Origin: an uncultured Lachnospiraceae bacterium
GTDB lineage: Bacteria; Bacillota; Clostridia; Lachnospirales; Lachnospiraceae
Reading direction: 5' to 3'
NCBI GenBank assembly: GCA_910586705.1
Contig: CAJUJK010000020.1
Location: 1-64,000 of the forward strand
Length of the DNA: 64,000 nt
The notes beneath the pieces are model-generated. The model saw nothing but the letters and a program-made list of their open reading frames with translations. It ran no database searches and was not told the DNA's origin. The position numbers and the translations under genes were made by a program. This document shows positions 61,549-64,000 of this stretch, piece by piece. Each line of letters starts with the position of its first letter. The first letter of the stretch is position 1.

Positions 61549-62046
61549 TCAATCCTCCCAAGTTTTATAATTTGTAATCTTTTCCGAAATGTTTCTGAAA
61601 TACTTCTTTCTCGCGTCCGCTCTCTCCTGCCCTGCCAGATACCGTCTCCATGTTCTGTCGATATCCCGCTGTGTCTCAAGCGCGTCCCGCTCCCATTCGT
61701 CCACGCTCCCCGTTTCCTCTTCATACAGCGTTCCCAGAATACCGGGCTGCGGCATCTGCGGTGTTTCCACCCCATCCACAGGCACGAGGAAGAGTACCGC
61801 CAGAGCCGCCGCCATCCCTACCAGAACTTTAGCACGGTAAGAAAAAAGCGCGCGCTGTCTTTCTTTCCGCTTTCCTTCCTGTATGTGCGAAAATATATTT
61901 CCTCTCAAATGTCCCGGCGCGTGCAAAAGTTCCCGTTCTTCAACGGTCTCAATCAGCCGCATCAGTTCTTCCTCAGTCAAAGGAGCCGGGAGGGAAACGT
62001 CATATCTATTCCGTTTTTTTCTCTCTTCCGTCATATTATGTATCAT
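61549..62046 (-). CDS. single-pass membrane protein, possible anti-sigma factor
   Basis: 165 residues. The N-terminal cytoplasmic 70 residues (PLTEEELMRLIETVEERELL, HAPGHLRGNIF) precede one membrane helix (about 70-88), and the remainder is external and charged. Overlap of 4 bases with the sigma gene and this topology fit an anti-sigma factor, but no zinc-finger motif is seen. Confidence 0.6.
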   Translation of the reverse strand: MIHNMTEERKKRNRYDVSLPAPLTEEELMRLIETVEERELLHAPGHLRGNIFSHIQEGKRKERQRALFSYRAKVLVGMAAALAVLFLVPVDGVETPQMPQPGILGTLYEEETGSVDEWERDALETQRDIDRTWRRYLAGQERADARKKYFRNISEKITNYKTWED

Positions 62047-62594
62047 GCGCCCTTCTCCTTTTCATACATCCTGCGAAGCATGGTTCTCGCCCTATAAATC
62101 TGCGTCTGTATGGTCTTTTTCTTAACGCCCCTCCGCCTCGCGATCTCGCCCGCATCCAGTTCATCATAATAATAGGCTTTGGCGATTTCATCATAGGGCG
62201 GTTTCAAGGACCGACATCTTGAAAGCAATATCTCCCGCACCTCCTTTTCGAGGCAGATGCTCTCCGGCGTCTGCCGTACTGCCGTCTCATTTTCCCCGGC
62301 AGTTCCCGCGCCTTTGCCGGAAGGAGTCCCCCCATCCGGCGCCCTTGCGCTCTCAAATCCGAGGTCCGCCGTGGGGATGCTGCGCCGTCCCGCGCTCTGC
62401 AGATAATCCAGACATTTGTTGGTGGCGATCCGGCACACCCACGCCTTCTCATATCTTCCGTCAAACTCCCCCAGATGTCTGTAAACCGATAAAAACGTTT
62501 CCTGTGCCAGATCCTCGGAGGCAAAATAATCCGATGTCATTTTATAGCATATTGAAAAGACAAGATGCTGGTAAGAATCAATCAGCGCTGACAA
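62043..62594 (-). CDS. ECF-type RNA polymerase sigma factor
   Basis: 183 residues from a TTG. Region 2 reads LIDSYQHLVFSICYKMTSDY followed by EDLAQETFLSVYRHL; region 4 reads PPYDEIAKAYYYDELDAGEI with KKKTIQTQIYRARTML. The middle contains a 40-residue Gly/Ala-rich linker. The frame is open upstream (ATC AAC AGG GAA GAA CAA), and AAGGAGG lies 8 bases before that ATC, so initiation upstream at a non-standard codon is possible. Confidence 0.85.
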   Translation of the reverse strand: MSALIDSYQHLVFSICYKMTSDYFASEDLAQETFLSVYRHLGEFDGRYEKAWVCRIATNKCLDYLQSAGRRSIPTADLGFESARAPDGGTPSGKGAGTAGENETAVRQTPESICLEKEVREILLSRCRSLKPPYDEIAKAYYYDELDAGEIARRRGVKKKTIQTQIYRARTMLRRMYEKEKGA

Positions 62595-62677
62595 TTGTTC
62601 TTCCCTGTTGATGGTATCTGCCTCCTTTCCCTGCGCGGTTTTGATACTCGCAAATCCGCGTTTCTATACTATATAAC

Positions 62678-62692
62678 GGAACCGGCTGTTCC
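62678..62692. promoter_or_regulatory. palindrome upstream of the second ECF sigma gene
   Basis: GGAAC-CGGCT-GTTCC, a perfect 5-base inverted repeat, lies about 55 bases upstream of the AAGGAGG and beside TATA-rich sequence. GGAAC is also a common ECF -35 core, so this may mark an autoregulated promoter. Confidence 0.4.
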
Positions 62693-62728
62693 GTATCTTC
62701 ACTATTTTTCTATTTTTTCCTATTTTTC

Positions 62729-63085
62729 TTATTTTTTTGGCTTCGGGCGAAAAACAAGGCTCGCCAGATACCCAAACACCAGCGCCGCCGCACAGCCTAC
62801 CGCGCCGGTCTTGAAACCGCCCTGAAACAGACCGATAAAGCCGTTTTCATCCACGGCTTCCTTCACGCCCTTCATTAATATATTGCCATAACCGAGAAGC
62901 GGCACGCTGGCTCCCGCCCCCGCAAACTCCATAAAAGGCTCATACCATCCGACAAAGCTGATCACCGCTCCCACACACACCAGAAGCACCATGACGCGCC
63001 CCGGCAAAAGTTTCGTCTTTTCCAGAAGAATCTGCACCAGCGCGCAGATCAGTCCGCCGACCCAGAATGCATTGATATAATCCAT
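62729..63085 (-). CDS. spoVAE: stage V sporulation protein AE (SpoVAE)
   Basis: 118 residues with four membrane helices. Typical SpoVAE segments: FWVGGLICALVQILLEKTKL, VPLLGYGNILMKGVKEAV, and FKTGAVGCAAALVFGYL. Part of the channel that loads dipicolinic acid into the spore. Its usual neighbours spoVAC and spoVAD are not here, so this is an orphan copy. GGAGGAAAAGAAG sets the start. Confidence 0.9.
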   Translation of the reverse strand: MDYINAFWVGGLICALVQILLEKTKLLPGRVMVLLVCVGAVISFVGWYEPFMEFAGAGASVPLLGYGNILMKGVKEAVDENGFIGLFQGGFKTGAVGCAAALVFGYLASLVFRPKPKK

Positions 63086-63265
63086 CTTCTTTTCCTCCAT
63101 GTCCAAACATCTTCTGTTGTACTAGTTTCTGTCATTTGGAAAAGATTATGCAGGATTAAAAAAATTGCACGTATGAAATACAAATAGGAACGCTCCCAAA
63201 TCCGATTCAGGATACGTTCCCATTCTGTTTATTTTCCGTTACTTATATGCTTTCGCGTCTCGTTT

Positions 63266-63772
63266 TCACACTGACCGGAATCCAGATGCAATTTGCTCCA
63301 CGATTTCCCGGATTGACAGCCCTTCACATTCCACCGTAATGTCCGCAAACTTCTCATAGAGCGGCTGCCGCTCCGCATACAGCCCATCCAGATCCTGCCC
63401 GTCCCTCAGTGTCACGCCCCGCTCGTTGAGGTCGCCAAGGCGCTCGCGTATGCCTTCCAGAGGCAGGTGCAGATACACCACGGTGCCAATCTGCCTGTAA
63501 TGCGCCATGGCATTTTCCCCATAAACCGCACTTCCTCCGGTGGCAATCACCGTCCGTTGCGCCTCTATGGATTCACCTACTGCCTCCTCCAGCCTCCAGA
63601 AGCCTTCCACTCCCCGCTCAGATATGATCTCGTGCAGTAACTTCTCCTCCCAGCTCTGGATCACCAGATCCGCGTCCACGAAAGAATACCCGAGCTTCTT
63701 GGCGAGAACAACGCCCACTGTGCTCTTCCCGACGCCCGGCATACCGATCAGTATGATATTTTTTTCATTCAT
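63266..63772 (-). CDS. aroK: shikimate kinase
   Basis: 168 residues. P-loop GMPGVGKSTVG (about 10-20), the substrate motif DADLVI, then ERGVEGFWRLEE and the loop VIATGGSAVYGENA. Fifth step of chorismate synthesis. It lies before spoVAE on the same strand, with a hairpin in between. Start at MNEKNIILIGM. Confidence 0.92.
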   Translation of the reverse strand: MNEKNIILIGMPGVGKSTVGVVLAKKLGYSFVDADLVIQSWEEKLLHEIISERGVEGFWRLEEAVGESIEAQRTVIATGGSAVYGENAMAHYRQIGTVVYLHLPLEGIRERLGDLNERGVTLRDGQDLDGLYAERQPLYEKFADITVECEGLSIREIVEQIASGFRSV

Positions 63773-63830
63773 CACTTAATCCAGTCCCATCCGAGTTATG
63801 TAAACTCAATCCTTTATGCAGATATTTCTC

Positions 63831-64000
63831 CTACTTCAAGTACGCCAGAACCTCCACCTCGCAGAGTACGTCCTTCGGGAGCTGCTTCACCGCCACACAG
63901 CTTCTCGCCGGCTTCTCGGTGAAATACTTCTCATACACCGCGTTAAACGCGGCAAAATCTGCCATCTCAGCCAGAAAACAGGTTGTCTTTACCACCTTTG
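63831..64000 (-). CDS. RidA family protein, 5' end cut by the window
   Basis: The last 56 codons of a RidA/YjgF protein: VVKTTCFLAEMADFAAFNAV, YEKYFTEKPARSCVAVKQLP, then VEVLAYLK. RidA removes reactive enamines or imines. The N-terminus lies beyond position 64000. A TTATGTAAAC motif sits 25 bases after its stop codon. Confidence 0.9.
   Translation of the reverse strand, partial: KVVKTTCFLAEMADFAAFNAVYEKYFTEKPARSCVAVKQLPKDVLCEVEVLAYLK

Noticed and set aside
63170..63215. GGAACG/CGTTCC hairpin between aroK and spoVAE as a riboswitch
   Set aside because: Short stem with a long loop and no conserved aptamer motif; at most a weak terminator after aroK.

Overview
The window comes from a chromosome of the Clostridia, most likely a gut Lachnospiraceae. 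Housekeeping genes are moderately GC-rich with strong GGAGG ribosome binding sites. An orphan spoVAE gene points to a spore former, and a sensory-type [FeFe] hydrogenase points to an anaerobe. Most genes lie on the minus strand in long, tightly packed operons. No rRNA, tRNA, CRISPR array, integrase or complete insertion sequence was seen.

Layout. 1-3.3 kb is an AT-rich, foreign-looking defence island: a DUF262-HNH nuclease, an upstream unknown gene with a 12-base G tract that puts its last codons out of frame, and a HigB-HigA toxin-antitoxin pair with an operator-promoter. 3.8-5.6 kb is a PadR-controlled membrane operon. 5.7-10.8 kb holds an anchored NagZ-like hydrolase, a probable non-coding RNA gene, a LUD-domain protein and a hydrogenase-like protein fused to a chemoreceptor signalling domain. 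10.9-14.8 kb carries lysC, hom and glyA (aspartate-family and one-carbon metabolism). 15-20.5 kb holds a PAP2 enzyme, a glycosyltransferase, an SfsA-MutY fusion, a 5'-nucleotidase and a DUF1653 gene with LexA-type boxes upstream. 20.7-31.9 kb is a long run from comEA through a two-component system, a GerMN lipoprotein and comEC to holA and thrH. 32-40 kb contains a solute-binding protein, argD-argB-argJ and several small proteins. 40.2-45 kb is a BceRS-BceAB type peptide-resistance module with a BceR-type box.

45-56 kb is an accessory zone. It holds small N-acetyltransferases, an ECF sigma/anti-sigma pair with a matching promoter, a PIN-domain module between two direct repeats, the FMN riboswitch-controlled riboflavin transporter ribU, a dCMP deaminase and a DUF2185 protein. 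It also shows several deletion scars: a TetR gene and a TipAS-type regulator that have both lost their 5' ends at one junction, an acetyltransferase and a methyltransferase with internal deletions, and a truncated PBECR-like fragment. Two copies of a 120-155 bp inverted-repeat element bracket this zone.

56-64 kb returns to core genes: argG with probable ArgR operators, a LytTR regulator, a DegV protein, a second ECF sigma operon, spoVAE, aroK and the end of a RidA gene.

Across the window a 10-base motif, TTATGTWAAC, recurs about fifteen times, both between genes and inside genes, where it usually encodes Tyr-Val-Asn. That is far above chance for a 10-mer and no listed gene explains it.
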